A DNA stretch of 64,000 nucleotides from Ustilago trichophora. Its lineage: Eukaryota > Basidiomycota > Ustilaginomycetes > Ustilaginales > Ustilaginaceae. A program made the translations under genes and the position numbers. Below, one piece after another: positions 37,870 through 50,725 of the stretch. Position 1 is the stretch's first letter. Each line of letters begins with the position of its first letter. The notes under the pieces were generated by a model. It worked only from the letters and a program-made list of their open reading frames with translations, searched no databases and was not told the DNA's origin. The DNA lies in the NCBI GenBank assembly GCA_900323505.1, contig OOIN01000043.1, forward strand, positions 1-64,000, in the 5' to 3' direction.

Positions 37870-40413
37870 TTACTTCTTCTCAGTCTGCTTCTTGCGATAA
37901 GCCTCCTGCATCTCCTTTTGAATGTTCATCATAACGGGGGTGTGGCACTTGTACTCCATCGAGAATTCTCCCTTGCCCTGCGTCAAACCACGCAGCTGCG
38001 AGCTGTAGCCGAACATGTCATTGAGCGAGACCTCGGCGGTGAGCGTAAACTCGTCCTCCCTGACCTCGGTATCCGAAATGGTACCCTTCCTCTGGTTAAG
38101 AGCACCAATGACGGCGCCCTGGAATTCGATAGGTGCAACGACCTCGACAGTCATCTTGGGTTCGAGAATGACGGGATTGGCTTTCTGGTAAGCCTCGCGG
38201 AAGGCACCGGCGGTAGCGAGACGGAAAGCAAGTTCGGACGAATCGACACTGTGGGCTGCACCATCCTCCAAGACGAAGCGAACACCGGTGACGGCGTGGC
38301 CGGAAAGCGCACCCTTTTCGAGGGCGTCGTAGAAGCCCTTCTCACAAGCAGCGATATAGCCGTTAGGGATAGAGCCACCAACGACTCGGTTCTCGAAAGC
38401 AGTATCGACACCAGTCTCAGGGTCGACCTCCATGGGTTCAATGTAACCCATGACACGACCGAACTGACCGGCACCACCAGTCTGCTTCTTGTGTGTGTAG
38501 GCAAAGCTGGCCTTCTTCTCGACGGTCTCGCGGAAAGCAACGCGGGGCTTGCCGGTGGTGCATGGCACGTTGTACTCTCGTCGCATGCGTTCGACGTAGA
38601 TCTCGAGGTGAAGCTCACCCATACCGGAGATGATGGTCTCGTTGGACTCCTTGTCAACGTGAACGCGGAAAGTGGGGTCCTCCTTCTGGAATCGGTTGAG
38701 GGCACGGGAGAAGTTTTGCGACTCCTTGCCCTCAGGTGTGATGGCGAGCGAGATGACGGGTTCGGGGACGAACATGCTGGTCATGCTGAGCTGAGTGGTG
38801 CCGTCGGTGAAGGTGTCACCGGAAGAGCACTCGACACCGAACATGGCGCAAATCTCTCCAGCTCCGATCTCATCTACGTCCTCCATGTCGTTCGAATGCA
38901 TTCGTACCAGACGGGGCACCTTGACCTTTTTACCGGTTCGTGCGTTGAAGATGAGGTTACCACGCTTGAGAGTACCCTGGTAGACACGCATGTAGGTGAG
39001 CTGACCGTACTTGCCTTCTTCGAGCTTGAAGGCGAGACCAACCAGTGGTGCTTCGGAGGCGGGCGAGAGGGGCAGAACAGGAGGTGCAGCATTCTTGCGG
39101 GCCTCAGCTGCGGCCTCCTCATCCTCACCGGCAGCCTTGGCAGCCTCTTCAGCGGCCTTCTTTGTGGCGGAAGCGCTCATGTCCATGGCGGTGGCAGGGA
39201 CTTCAGCGGGGTTGGGAAGGTAGGAGCAAACACCATCGAGCATGGCCTGAACACCCTTGTTCTTGATGGCCGAGCCGAGGAAGACGGGCGAGAACTGGCA
39301 TCGGATGGTGGTGCGACGAATAGCAGCAGCGAGCTCCTCGATGGTAGGTTCACGCTCCTCGATGAAGATCTCGGTCATCTCATCGTCGACCTCTGCGAGC
39401 TGCTCGATGAGCTCGGCGCGCTTCTCTTTGGCAAGCTCCAGATATTCTGCGGGGATTTCGTCGGTCTCGCGAATCTCGATACCCTTGTGGCCCTCGTTGT
39501 AGACAGCCTTCCATCGGATGAGATCAATGATACCGTTAAAGTCGTCCTCGGCACCGATGGGAATCTGAACGGCAGCAGCGGGCATCTTGAGCTTGTTGCG
39601 GATCTGACCAATGACACGCCAAGGGTTGGCACCGGCACGGTCCATCTTGTTGATGAAGCTGATACGGGGCACCGAGTATCGTCGCATCTGCCTGTCGACG
39701 GTGATGGTCTGGGACTGCACACCCGAGACGGCGCAGAGTACAAGGACGGCACCGTCGAGCACACGCAAAGCACGTTCAACCTCGATGGTAAAGTCGACGT
39801 GACCGGGGGTATCGATAATGTTGATGTGGAAGTCCTCCTTCTTTGCCATGAGATCCTTGCTCTCGACGTTGGCAGCATCGCCGCTGACGCTCGACTTTTC
39901 GGTGGGGGGAGTAGCCTTCCAGCTGCAGTAGGTGGCAGCACTCTGAATAGTGATACCCTTCTCACGTTCAAGCTCCATGTGATCCATCTTTGCTCCTACG
40001 GCATCTCTTCCCCTAACCTCGTGAATATCCTTGATCCGGCCTGTATAGAACAGAACTCGTTCCGTCAATGTGGTCTTACCGCTGTCGATGTGAGCCGAGA
40101 TACCGACATTTCGCTGTCGGATTAGACGTCCGAGGTCGGCTTCGGTGAGCTCAGCCATGGGCTGTTGGGAGCCATCATGTGCAGCTTGGGCAGCAGCATC
40201 GTGTGCTGGGGGCGACTTTACGGCGGCTGCGGCTGCTGCACTCCTGCGAGTCGAGATGCTGAGGTTGCGGAAGGAGCTAGGAGAGCGTGCGAATGGTGTC
40301 GACGCCACAGCAATTCGAGTGGGGACAGGTACAATGCCGGTAGTGCGCAGGTTTTGCCTGGCCAGCTGACGAGCCAGCGAACGAGCAGCAGCCACTCGAG
40401 GGATAGCGACCAT
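37870..40413 (-). CDS. MEF1: Mitochondrial elongation factor G1
   Basis: 847 residues, one exon, ATG at 40413. Catalyses GTP-driven translocation on mitochondrial ribosomes. The first 60 residues are basic and hydroxylated with few acids ([17 protein letters not shown]), a mitochondrial presequence. GTPase motifs: G1 AHIDSGKTT at 107-115, G2 [10 protein letters not shown] at 153-162, G3 DTPGH at 201-205 and G4 NKMD at 255-258. EF-G domains II to V follow, including [16 protein letters not shown] in domain IV and the C-terminal [15 protein letters not shown]. There is a short extra loop with Ser/Glu/Lys between G2 and G3 and an Ala/Glu-rich insert near 425-450. It reads toward the broken phosphatase; a long plus-strand frame opposite it is a shadow. 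Confidence 0.96.
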   Translation of the reverse strand: MVAIPRVAAARSLARQLARQNLRTTGIVPVPTRIAVASTPFARSPSSFRNLSISTRRSAAAAAAVKSPPAHDAAAQAAHDGSQQPMAELTEADLGRLIRQRNVGISAHIDSGKTTLTERVLFYTGRIKDIHEVRGRDAVGAKMDHMELEREKGITIQSAATYCSWKATPPTEKSSVSGDAANVESKDLMAKKEDFHINIIDTPGHVDFTIEVERALRVLDGAVLVLCAVSGVQSQTITVDRQMRRYSVPRISFINKMDRAGANPWRVIGQIRNKLKMPAAAVQIPIGAEDDFNGIIDLIRWKAVYNEGHKGIEIRETDEIPAEYLELAKEKRAELIEQLAEVDDEMTEIFIEEREPTIEELAAAIRRTTIRCQFSPVFLGSAIKNKGVQAMLDGVCSYLPNPAEVPATAMDMSASATKKAAEEAAKAAGEDEEAAAEARKNAAPPVLPLSPASEAPLVGLAFKLEEGKYGQLTYMRVYQGTLKRGNLIFNARTGKKVKVPRLVRMHSNDMEDVDEIGAGEICAMFGVECSSGDTFTDGTTQLSMTSMFVPEPVISLAITPEGKESQNFSRALNRFQKEDPTFRVHVDKESNETIISGMGELHLEIYVERMRREYNVPCTTGKPRVAFRETVEKKASFAYTHKKQTGGAGQFGRVMGYIEPMEVDPETGVDTAFENRVVGGSIPNGYIAACEKGFYDALEKGALSGHAVTGVRFVLEDGAAHSVDSSELAFRLATAGAFREAYQKANPVILEPKMTVEVVAPIEFQGAVIGALNQRKGTISDTEVREDEFTLTAEVSLNDMFGYSSQLRGLTQGKGEFSMEYKCHTPVMMNIQKEMQEAYRKKQTEKK

Positions 40414-40841
40414 TGTGATGATATAGAAAGGAAAAAGGCTGAGTTTAAAGACTCAGCGTTTAGCCTGCTGATGGTGGTCCGCTTAACGGTCGGAAGTGCC
40501 GAGATATGGAGGTCGTGATTGTAGGAAGTGGAGAAGACGCGGAGTTGGTGATCGTCACACAGTCAAATGACAAGATAGAGGGAGAGGAGGGAGGGAGAGG
40601 CAGAATTGGTCTCGGAAGCAATCCGATGTCGAAGTCTGAGCATTTGGGCTCTCATGATCTAAGCACCCTTTCTTTTGCTTTTGAGCTGCACTCTCCAACC
40701 CTTTCTTCCAAAAATCTCAAATTTTTCTGACCGAGAGTCTCCCTTTTGCCCTTGCAGTTCCGAGATCGGTCGAAATCGGGCTCATATCTGGCACGTCGCT
40801 ATTTTTTTTGGATGTGAGACTCGAGCGTTCTAGACACACAT

Positions 40842-40886
<45 letters not shown>

Positions 40887-40973
40887 CACACACACAAGCT
40901 GAGACATCGAGAGGTGAAAGCGGTACATAATATTATTGCCCATCATAGCTAGCCAGGTTCTTCATTCTGAATT
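40414..40973. other. Intergenic region with a 41-base A tract
   Basis: 560 bp between MEF1 start and the next gene's stop, both minus strand. Contains A41 (40844-40884) followed by CCCACACACACAC. Presumably MEF1 promoter plus the C2H2 gene terminator. Confidence 0.6.
40844..40884. repeat. Poly(A) tract, 41 bases
   Basis: Uninterrupted A run, poly(T) on the coding strand of both neighbours. Likely nucleosome-excluding promoter DNA for MEF1; length may be an assembly estimate. Confidence 0.9.
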
Positions 40974-43900
40974 CTACTGCCCGGCTGTTTGGGGCTGTTC
41001 ATGACTGGTGGAAGCAGAAAGGGAATCGCCGGTTTGGGCGGCTTGAGCCTCTTGCAAGGCTCCGAGAAGCAAGCTGGTGTATTCTTGGCTGAAACACCAC
41101 GCAGGTTCGTCGTCCCGTACCCACATCACCAGCTCGCGGAGATGCTCGCGATTGAGCACCTTCTTGTCTGCATCGCTACGCTCTCGGCTCGTATTTGCCT
41201 CTGATTCCTGAACCTTGTCTACCAGCGCCAATCCACAGAAAGTGGCATGGTGTGTAACGCCTTGCAAAATCCAGCGTCGAGTCTCGGTCGAAGCGTTCGT
41301 GTTCGTGCTCATGATCGTGTTGCGCATGTGCCGACGTAGTAAATCGCGATCAGGATCAGGTTGTGATGCGCCAAACGCCGCATTTGACGACCTTCTATGG
41401 TCGTTCCCTGCTGTTGGTGCGTGATGAGATTGAATCGTCTCGCGCCTGGCTCCTGGCCATCGACCTTCTCCCGCGAAGCTCGACCACCTCGGTCGCAAAT
41501 GCGCAGCTCGAAGCGCACCCACCGAGCCACCCACCACAGCACCAGCCGAAACAGACATCCGCCAGTCGGCATACACCTCTTGGCTTCCATCCTGTTCGTG
41601 CTCGCGAAAAATGCCTGCAAGGCCCAAAAACTGGAACTTGCGATGCCAGAAGCGCACTCGCAGCCAATCCTCGCTGTCGGCCAAATCGCTATCATCCTTA
41701 CGTGCGTCGGATGCCTCTGCAGCTTTGCCTTCGCACTGCATGTTGCCTTCCTTGGATGGTTTCACTAAGGTGCTCCAAACTTGCTTCGTCGCAATGAGCT
41801 CTTCGAATGGTGGTCCCGTACTGGTTGCGGCTCGTCGCAAGGGTCCTCCTTCTTCGGCCAGAAGCTTGTTTGTTACGACTAAGACAACCAAGGACATGTA
41901 GACTGCATGGGAAGTCGCTGGTCCGAGCTTTTCGTTCTTATCCTTCATCTTTGCCGCACACAGCAAAGTCAGAATCGTGCTTGCATGGACTAGCGCCCTT
42001 CTACAGTAGGCCGATTCGACCCAGCTTCTCAGTAGCAGCTTGACCCTCCGATGCCGCTCCCTGCTGACATCGTCGACACGTTTACTCGGATCGAGGTAGA
42101 AGCAGAGCGACTGTAGCGGAGCGCACAGTCCAAGGAAGATGGTTTGCCACCGGATCGTCGATTGGTGAGCGTCATCAGTGATCTTGAGTCCCAGTTTGGC
42201 AGCAGCCTCGTCGCCTTTCGTCTGGCAGCCGTCGTTCCAGCCACTGAACATCTCTGACCAATTCATGAGTGCATGCGCCACTTGCGTCGCGTGCAGAGTA
42301 TGTCCCACTCGCCATCCCGGCAGATCCGTCAAGCTGGCACTCTCAAGGTCAAAATCGTCGACGTCAATGTCCAGTTGCTCGGGTAGAGCAGTGGCACCCC
42401 AAGCCGGAGTTTGATACCATCCGCTGTCCGTCATCCATGCCCCATGTACAGCCTCCAAGAGCGCCAACATGTACAGTTGTGACACGATGCGTACCTCCGG
42501 TGCTGTTTGGCCTTCGTCGTGATCGTCTTCGTGTCTGTCTTCGTGTCCCTCTCCATGTCCTTCCTTGTGTCTGTTCGCAAGAGATGCACGCCGACTCGAG
42601 CGAGCTGATAAGCCCGACGAATCAGCAACCTCCACGTACGGAGCGGATGCCGCACTGCGAGCATTTTCTCTTCGATCGCTGACCGATCGTGGAAGTTTCG
42701 AGCTCTGGAACACGTCACCGCCTGCGCCAAAGTCGAACGAGGGACGGAAGCGTGGATAAGCTGGTGTGCCGTGAGCATGCGCCACATGAGGGCGCAGCAA
42801 TTGTTCTGTGAGGCAAGCCGCGATCGAAGCCGGTTGTCCATCGTGAAATGCGATCTCTGCTACTCTCGCAGAAGGAAGCGAAACGCTGGTTACAAGACGC
42901 GTAGCCCACGTCCTCGGTGGCCAGCAGAGAAACACATTGTCTGGGCAAGGCTCGTGTACGTGCGCAAACAGGAACTGGCAACGTGGACCTCCTGGTCGTG
43001 CCGATAGGTCGATCTGGAATGGCGAGAAGTGGCACGAAGATTGCGAGTCCAGAATCGCGCAGAGAAGAAGAGTCCTTTTCCGGCTTTCATGCTCGTACCA
43101 CCTCTCCCAGAGCATGAAGAGGTCTTCATCGGGCAGATCCTGCAGTTTCTCTGCTTCAATGCGGTCCATGGCTGGGTCGAGGCTGGCATTTCGAGTTTCA
43201 GCCCTGAGCACGTCCAGAAGGATGGACTCGCGATGTTCTTCAAACTTGTGCCAGAGATCCGATGTAGTTTGACGCATGCCGTGTAGTCCGATCAGAAGGA
43301 AGCAGTTCAAAAGCGACTGCAGCTTCTCGCCGAGATGCAGAGTGTGCTTGTACGAGAGCATCACTGCTCCGTACAAGAAGCAGATCAGTCTGTGGCCCTC
43401 TTCCTTCAAGTGCGGATCGCTGCACCTCAACGAGGCGAGCGATAGCAGCGCAAATGCCTCTTCGGGACTATGAACTTTCTGTGAGCCTACCATCTTTGGG
43501 TGAAAAAACGGAGCATCCGCATCGATCACCTTGGGTATCAGCGGCGCAAGGCAGTCGAGCATCTCGGCTGATGGATGCATGTGGTCCTGACACAATTGTG
43601 CAAAGACGCGAAACCGTTCAACCACGAGCTGCAGTTGGTCGCCGCTTACTGCCGAGGTCGCAATGGAAGCCGAGCTATTCCGTTGCTGAGTATCCTCAGG
43701 CAGAGGTGGCTTGTCGATGTCCATGTCAGCTTTGTCGTTCGATTCTCTCGCTGGTCCATGATCTTGACGTGGGGGTCCCATGACAGTAGCCGCTGTCCCC
43801 GTGGTAGCGGGAGCGGGAGCAGCAAGAGCAGGGTTTGCATGGGGATCAGCTTCAGTCTCCGTCGTCGCGTTTTCGCTTTCTTGTCTTGAGATCATGACTG

Positions 43901-45964
43901 CGTCCTGTTCGCGAAACGCAGCAGTGCGACATACATCTGGCAAAGGACAGGGTTGTTGCGGGTGGTCTTCCACGCAGGCAGACTTTCTTCCGCCTTCTTC
44001 GTCTCGAGCAGCCCTCTGCGAAGGAGACGAATCATGAGGCTTGTGGAAATTTGCAGTTTCATCGTGAGCTGGAGTCTCTTGTGTTTCGCTTTTCAGGCCA
44101 GAGCCTACGACGTTCTTGCCGATGCTTTCGTCAAGCTCGCCTGCGAGGCTGGGCGTTCTACGGTGAGAGGCGCGAGGCTGCGAGGTGGCATCGAAAGCCA
44201 TTGAAGCAGAGCTCATGACGCGATCCATGGTCCTCCTGTGAGATGTTGCATTTGGGCCGAGGTATTCGTTTTGCGAGGCGGTCAGGGACGGAAGGTAAAT
44301 CGAGCTCTGCGACGAGTGAGCTTGAGATTGAGAAAGAGAAGGCAGGTGGAAGCCAGAAGTGGTGGGAGCAAAGCGTTCGGTAGCCCAAGGCGCTGCGCCT
44401 TGCGAGGGGATCAGCGGAGCGGCTGACACGGCGATGTCAGGCTGGACAAAAGGTCCCTGTGAAGAGAAGCTTTGTGACCCATCCGCGGCGGCGCCTTGAC
44501 TAGCGCTCAAGTCGATACCAAGCTCTGCCATGATTTGCTCTACTTGTCCTGCGTTTGGAGGCTCGGCGGGCGCGGTCTGATCGTACAAGCCTCGAAAGTC
44601 AACGGCAAAGTACGAGTCGGCAGCCGCAGTAGAGCGACCAGAGGGCGAAACGCTGGGACCCTGAGGAGCGAGGGAAGCGTCCGAACAGTGCTGGCTTGGC
44701 TCATGGCCTGATTCCACACGTACGCGCTCCGCTGATTGCGCTGTGAGCATGCAAGGATCCAGATTCGCCCAGCAAGCTTCGTCGCCTCTGGGCCTCATCG
44801 CTTCGATGAAGAACTCGGATTGGAGCAGATCTGCTTCTGTCGAGGCTTCCGTACCAGATGGTACCATTGCCATGGAAGGCAGGCCAGACGACAGTGTCGG
44901 ATTGGCGTAGCCCATGTCGGGATAGCAAGCTCTTGGGTAGTCACGCCTTCCATATTCTGATGACTGAGCTGTAGCTCCACTCGAGGTGGACTCTGCCCCA
45001 TTCCAGCCGCCAGGCCCGCCAGGGTGGACATACGACATCTCTTCCTCTTGTCGCTCCCACGGGAATCGATATTGCGGAGCACCTTGCGCTATGCTTCTTT
45101 CGGCTTGGCCACCTCCGGAGTGTGCCTCAGGCGTCTGCGTCAAGTCGGACCTGTAAAATTGCGCGTCATGCTCGTTCACAGGTCGTCTGGACGGATAGGT
45201 ACGGTCCACAGGCTCGTTTGTGCTGGAGAAGAACGGCGGCGGCGGCGGCGCAAATTGACTGGGAGCATCTGGGTCTTCCTTGATTGCATAGTTGAATCGG
45301 CCTGGATACGCGCGCAGACCATCGCTCTGAAAGGGACAGAGGAATGGAAGGAGCCAGTCAGTAAACTTTCCGAATGGCTGTCTGCATTGCAGCAACTTAC
45401 ATGTGAGATCCCTGCTCCCGAGTACGATGATTCGGGCATCCGGGAGGAGCCAGGAGCACGCCATTGGGCTGAAGAGGCACCTTTTGGCGAATGAAGCATC
45501 GCTTCGCGGCCGTACGTATCCGAGGAGCTGGTTGGGCGACTAAGTTTATCAGGCAAGGAGCGGTAATCTTCGGATCGACGCTGAACAGGGCTGCTGATGC
45601 TGTTGTCAAAGGGCGATCGGAGAGCCAGCATGTTGTAACCGCCCGCAGGGACAAGGCTGCTCATGGACGCTGAAGGGGCGGCGACACTGGTGATACCACC
45701 AGCGTAGAGGCGCTCGACTCCGGATGCGGCACTAGAAGCGCCTTCCTGCGAGCGATAGAGATGTGGATGCTTTCGACGCAGGTGCCGAGCCATGCTATCG
45801 TTGCGTGAGAAAGCTCGATTGCAGCCGGGGCAGCTGAAATCGCGCCTCTGCGTGTGTGTCATTTCGTGTCTGCGCAAATGAGCGCGTTTGACGAAAGATG
45901 CGGCGCAACCCGGCACGTCGCAATGGAACTTGCGAGCCGAGTCGTGCCCACGAAAGGCAGGCAT
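40974..45964 (-). CDS. C2H2 zinc-finger transcription factor, two exons
   Basis: Exon 1 is 45964-45401 (188 codons), exon 2 45326-40974 (1,450 residues plus stop): 1,638 residues. The 74-bp intron has GTAAGT, a CTGAC branch site and TTTCAG; the join is in phase with no loss (…GAGISH then SDGLRAYPG). Two C2H2 fingers at residues 15-37 (C15, C20, H33, H37) and 45-66 (C45, C48, H61, H66) bind DNA. A long Ser/Gln/Pro-rich linker follows. Around the middle, LFMLWERWYEHESRKRTLLL with flanking helices resembles the fungal TF domain seen in regulators of this class. The architecture (two N-terminal fingers, linker, TF domain) is like that of the first C2H2 gene in this window, so they may be distant paralogs. 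Targets are unknown. Confidence 0.82.
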
Positions 45965-46650
45965 GGTGGATCACAATGACCGCAACAGCAGCCGATGGCG
46001 ACGAAGAAGGATGCACGAAAAAGGGTTCGGAACGGAATTTGTAGAGGTAGAGGATTGTATGGTGAGGGTGGGACGGAAAAACGAATGGGGACGCTTCGGA
46101 GGGGTACATTTAAACATGTGACATGCCCGGTGGAGTTGAGGGTGGGAAAGGGGACGGAGTGGTAGGGAAAACGATGCAGAAGGGCCCCGCTTGTGCGTTG
46201 CCACCAGGGTCATGAGTCCCACCACGGAGAGGTGCAGTTGGGAATGAAAGAGACTTGCCGCGTTGGTGCAGTGCAAGGCTATGCGACACATCTGTCTCCA
46301 CTGAGGCTGACATGTTTGGTTGGGAGAGCACGCCACCGGGAAAAGCGCACCGATGCAGAGCGTAGGACGATGCCGGTGTGGGGCACGCACGGGTTGACGT
46401 TGAGGCGAGGGATGACAGAGATAAGGTCGACTTCATATGGCGATGTGTGCTGTATAGCAAGGCAGCAGCAGCGTCGTCCGTTGGCGCGAGGACGGGATGT
46501 GGGCGTAGGAGAAAGGCGTGATGAAATTCAGAATGGACAGCGCACAAAGCTTGGAACGAGAGCAAGGTCTCGGGAATCTCGGTGTCAAAGTTAAGCTCTG
46601 CAGGACGACGATGCAGCTACTCGAATGGAGGATGGGCTGGCGCAAGAGGC
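45965..46650. other. Intergenic region, promoter of the second C2H2 gene
   Basis: 686 bp between the C2H2 ATG (minus) and the stop of the metallo-beta-lactamase-fold gene (minus). Only short overlapping frames; no gene seen. Confidence 0.55.
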
Positions 46651-47974
46651 TCAGGCTCGGTCTTGCCGCAACGCTTGGAAAGCGTCCGCTGAGTGGCCTT
46701 CCATGTCTACATAGTAGCGAGCTGAGCGGAAGAGCGAAGAGCGGGAGTCGGTGAGGATGTTGCGGCCCGACCATCCACCGAAAGTAGCGGTCCAATTAAA
46801 CTTACGCATCTGAATCCAGATGCGCTCGACGTCGCGTGGTGGGAGTGGGATGTTGTTTGGGAAACTATAGGCAAAAGTAAACCTGCTGCGGTCTGGCATG
46901 ACCATGAACGTGTCAGCGCAGAAGACAGCAGCGCCTTTGGAGGATTCGTTGGCTTGATTGTCCGAGTCCCGGTCCCAGTGAAGGGCATTGGAGCCGGGAA
47001 AATGACCTCCGCATCGGATAAGAGTGACAGACGGAAGTTGTGGGAGGGTGAAGAGATCCGGTTCGACTTCCGTGATGTAGCGTCGACGTGCAACAAAGTC
47101 TGGGTGCGCCTGAGAAGTGTCGAGACCACGTTGATACCAATGGCGGTCGAGCTTGGAGATGAAGACATTGCAATCGAGCAATTTTGCCCAGGTGAGGCTG
47201 GTACCGAAAAAGTGGGGGTGTGAAATGAAGATGGCGGCGACTTTGCCGGTGGGACTGAGACTGCAGATGCGCTGCATGAGCTCAACAGAGACAAAACCAC
47301 AGCAGTCCCAGATGACAATACCCACTTTGGTGGCGAGGAGAATGGGAGTTTGGCCGATGGCAACGGGAGGATCGAGCTTGACGCGAAGGATGCGAGGATC
47401 TGACTCTTCAGGAACAAGCTCAAAGGAAGTTTTGGAGACGAGTTGTCTCTGTGACGTGTATGCTTGGCCTGTTGGACAGGGATATTGCCGGTCATCTGAA
47501 GGTTCGAAGGTTCGAAGGAGCAGAAGCAGAGTTAAAAAGAATACAAGAAGGCACTGAGGCAATCAGCAGACTGTGACGAAGCCAATCAGCACGTTTATGA
47601 AGAAGCTCGGGAGGAGAGAGTGTGCTCAAGTGCCGTCCCTGGTGGTGCATGCCGGTGGGCGCTGATGAAGTTTAGCTGTGTATGTACCCACCATAGCAAA
47701 CAGGGCACTCTGGCGGTCCTTGCTGGGAAGAAAACTGGTTGCCACAGGTTGTGCATACGGCGAGGTCGGCGCTGTGTGGGAAAAAGCGAAAGCGAAGGTG
47801 TGCGCACAGGGGGCGCGATTAAGGCAGGAGGAGATTGTTTCGTTGAAAAGGATGAGCAAGTTAGCAGACAGGGTTAGGCTTGTCAGGGACAGAAGAACCA
47901 TGCGACAATTTCCACACGCTTGGTGGAGAGAAAATGCGGATATCGACTCACTCTTGGTCCCAGATTTGCTGCAT
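46651..47974 (-). CDS. Metallo-beta-lactamase-fold protein with N-terminal zinc ribbon, three exons
   Basis: Exons 47974-47952 (23 nt), 47771-47692 (80 nt) and 47495-46651 (845 nt) give 315 residues. Introns start GTGAGT and GTGGGT and end CACAG and TTCAG, and phases fit exactly. The N-terminus then reads C-x2-C (VCTTCGNQ) ... C-x2-C (CPVCYDDRQYPCPTGQ), a small zinc ribbon known at the front of an uncharacterised fungal family. Then comes a metallo-beta-lactamase fold: GIVIWDCCGFVS, AAIFISHPHFFGTSL, LIRCGGHFPGSNALHW and AVFCADTFMVMPDR. The usual HxHxDH is reduced to HPHFFG, so one or both metal sites may be altered. The function is probably hydrolytic but unknown. The first exon is inferred from phase and splice signals only. 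Confidence 0.75.
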
Positions 47975-48919
47975 GCTTGAGTGCACTGTTTGGTTGGCCG
48001 GTGATTTTTGTGCAGACATGGCCGATGCGACGGACGATTGAGGGGAATGGAGTAAAGTTGGAGGAGCGAGGTGGCTCGAGCAGATGCAGGGCGATTCGAA
48101 GTCGACGGCCGTTGTGTATGTATGATGTAGTAAGCGCGATTAGCGCAGTGTAGCAACAATGAGAATCGAACGATGAATCGAGATGATGGAAGCAAATGAA
48201 GTCGAGGATAGCGAGAGCACAAAATGGCTTGCAGAGGCTGTAGGGTGGGAAGTATTGGTATGGATGGAAGTGATGACGAGAGAAGTGCTGACCGCGATCC
48301 CAGGGCGGTTCAATCAAAAAATGGGGTTCGGAATCCAGATGGTCCGAGACGGCCACTCCCCACTCGCGCGCTCTCGTCAATCTTCTACAGCCAATTGCTA
48401 TACTACTCACAGTACAATAGCTTGTCGCGTTTCTGATACTTTTACCAAGCTTAGCTGAGTCAAGGACAAGGACATTGAGATGAGCATGTGAGGTGATTTG
48501 TGATTTGTGATTTGTGCGGCAATGCACAAGGTGGACTGAGCTTCTCGTGACAGTAGTCAGACACGTCACATGGCCGCGGTTATTCGCCGTTCCGAGTGTC
48601 GTGTGTTTCTGCTTTTGCTTTTGTTCGGCTTGGGATCGGTAGCAATTTCTTGGCTCATTTTCATTTTCATATTTTTTATTTTTCTTTTTTTATTCTCGTG
48701 GAATGTCTGATGACAAGATCGACTGCCACGCATGTGCCTTAAGGGATCACCGAGATCAGATTGCCAAAGAAGCAACAACTTGTAGTACAAAATGGTAGCC
48801 GAAACAGAATCGACTTGGTATCAAAAGAGAGAAGAAGTAAAACAACAACAAGAAGTAGTGCAAATGCTAAGTGTCCTTTGGGAGAAGAATGCGGGTTGGA
48901 AGGCTGTGCAAAACGCCAA
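47975..48919. other. Intergenic region
   Basis: 945 bp upstream of the metallo-beta-lactamase-fold gene and downstream of the first KRE6-like gene. Contains a TGTGATTTG triplet repeat near 48491-48515 and AT-rich T tracts near 48655-48690. No gene seen. Confidence 0.55.
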
Positions 48920-50725
48920 CTATGCAGCCGGGTTGGGACCTGGATACTTGGAAGGTGGATTGGTGCAGCCGTCCGGATTCAGGCGGTTCCTAGGCCAGTT
49001 CTGCTGGTAGCCACCCTGTGCAGCTGTGCCACCCCAAATAGTGAGGTTTGGGTTGGTGTAGGCTTCAATGTGCTTGTTGATGTAAGCCTGGGTGGGGAAA
49101 TCGTCAGGATCGCATCCGATGTTGGTCTGTCCCTGTGGCTGGTAGACGCGAACGTAGTCGATGAGCATCTTGCCTGGGAAGCGCAGGTTGTCCCAATCGA
49201 TGAATCCGAATCCGGATGAGATGGCCAAGTTGATGAGGATATACATGGGTTCCTGCGGCACGGGTCTGCGGCTGATACCCACCCTAGGATCGGCTGCAAG
49301 TGCGCCCGAACGGAGCGACCAAGAACGCTGACCGTTCGAGATCCAGTCAATGTAGCCGTCGTAGCCTGCCTTGTATTCGAAGCCGTACACCGAAAAGTCA
49401 CCACCGCTGTACTGATACGCCGTCTGGAGCGTGTTGACGACACCACTGGCCGACTGCTGGAGCACGTTTCCTTGATACGAGTTCAGCTGTGCCGATGGCT
49501 GGAAGAACTCGTACTCGGTGCCTGTAGTGTTGATCAGCTCGTAGCCAAAGTTGGCGGGCATCCACTGACCCGACTGCGAGACGCCACCGATTCCATTGCC
49601 CACCTGTGCCTCGATGACATCGATCTCTGGTGCAGCTCGACCGACAAAGTTACCGCTGGAGTCCTTGGGACCCGGGTGGTCCTCGCCGGGGCATGTACAG
49701 GCCGAGAGACGCTGACCAGGCTGCCAGCTGATGGACGACGTATCGTACTTTCGATTGAAGACCGTGTTACCACTTGTAAGAGCGCCGACGGGACCCGAGC
49801 CGTCAGGATATGTCTGATTCCGGAGCGTGCCGACATCGCAAGAATCGTAGGCGTATGGCCAAGTGCCTTGGGTGGTAGCACCGTAGTTGGCGCGTCCGAG
49901 GTTGCCCATGGTCCATACAGCGGGCCACCATCCTGAAACCGAGCTGCTTCCAGGCAATTGGAGACGCACTTCGATGTATCCACCAGTAAAACAGAACTGG
50001 TTCCACGTTGTGATCTGACCACTGCGAAAGTTGAGATTGTTGGTCTCAATCTGATCGGCAGTAATGACGAGATTGCCACCGGATGTCGTCACTGCCTCGG
50101 GGCTGTACCATTCGTAATCTCCAGTTGGCCATGGCCACAAATCCACGGCGGTCCAGAATGGATCGTTGCCTGGGTAGAAAGATCGACCGTCGGTGTTGAA
50201 CTCGTCACTGAAGACGAGCTGCAACTGCTGCGAGCCATCGACCGACCTCTTGGTGAGCACATCTTGCGGTGTGTCGGGGTCGATGAGCGACATGCGCATG
50301 TTTTTCATGTTTGGCACTTGCCCCGACGCATTGGTTCCGCCGAGGTTGTAGCCACTCTTTTTGCCACTTGCCAAGCTGCCAAAGTGGATGACTGGATATC
50401 CTAAGAAGAGGGTGATGATTCCGGCTATTACGATCGACATGGTGGTGAGGTCGAGGATGACTCTTGGATCCATGTGACGCTTGACGGGACTCTGGCTCTC
50501 GTAGTCGTGTAGATCATCGTTTTCAATGACAAAGTCGTTGAAGGGCATGCCCTCCTGGGATTTGGGAGCTTCCGAGTCGAGGTACGGCGAATCAGAGGAC
50601 GGCGCCTTTTCGCTGGACGATGTCTGTGGCGAGATTCTAGAGAGCGGTGGAGAGATTTGCGAGAGGGTTGTGGCTCCGTGAGAGAGCGCTGAGCCCGTCT
50701 CGAGGGCTTCCTTGGACGCCGACAT
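48920..50725 (-). CDS. KRE6/SKN1-family GH16 protein, copy 1
   Basis: 601 residues, one exon. Type II membrane protein of the secretory pathway needed for beta-1,6-glucan in fungal walls (family knowledge; PF03935). A Ser-rich cytosolic tail of about 88 residues is followed by one membrane segment (about 90-113, IVIAGIITLFLGYPVIHFG) and a lumenal GH16-like domain starting near LVFSDEFNTDGRSFYPGNDP. The catalytic-type motif EIDVIE is at 367-372, with both Glu and the Asp retained. The end has WPRNRLNPDGC, close to the terminal motif of the other copies. It is the most diverged of the three in this window and points away from copy 2 across a 4-kb gap. Confidence 0.93.
   Translation of the reverse strand: MSASKEALETGSALSHGATTLSQISPPLSRISPQTSSSEKAPSSDSPYLDSEAPKSQEGMPFNDFVIENDDLHDYESQSPVKRHMDPRVILDLTTMSIVIAGIITLFLGYPVIHFGSLASGKKSGYNLGGTNASGQVPNMKNMRMSLIDPDTPQDVLTKRSVDGSQQLQLVFSDEFNTDGRSFYPGNDPFWTAVDLWPWPTGDYEWYSPEAVTTSGGNLVITADQIETNNLNFRSGQITTWNQFCFTGGYIEVRLQLPGSSSVSGWWPAVWTMGNLGRANYGATTQGTWPYAYDSCDVGTLRNQTYPDGSGPVGALTSGNTVFNRKYDTSSISWQPGQRLSACTCPGEDHPGPKDSSGNFVGRAAPEIDVIEAQVGNGIGGVSQSGQWMPANFGYELINTTGTEYEFFQPSAQLNSYQGNVLQQSASGVVNTLQTAYQYSGGDFSVYGFEYKAGYDGYIDWISNGQRSWSLRSGALAADPRVGISRRPVPQEPMYILINLAISSGFGFIDWDNLRFPGKMLIDYVRVYQPQGQTNIGCDPDDFPTQAYINKHIEAYTNPNLTIWGGTAAQGGYQQNWPRNRLNPDGCTNPPSKYPGPNPAA

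Noticed and set aside
37837..40125. Plus-strand 762-codon frame across MEF1
   Set aside because: Antisense shadow of a highly conserved gene; Leu/Gly/Asp-rich composition typical of reverse reading of GC-biased codons.
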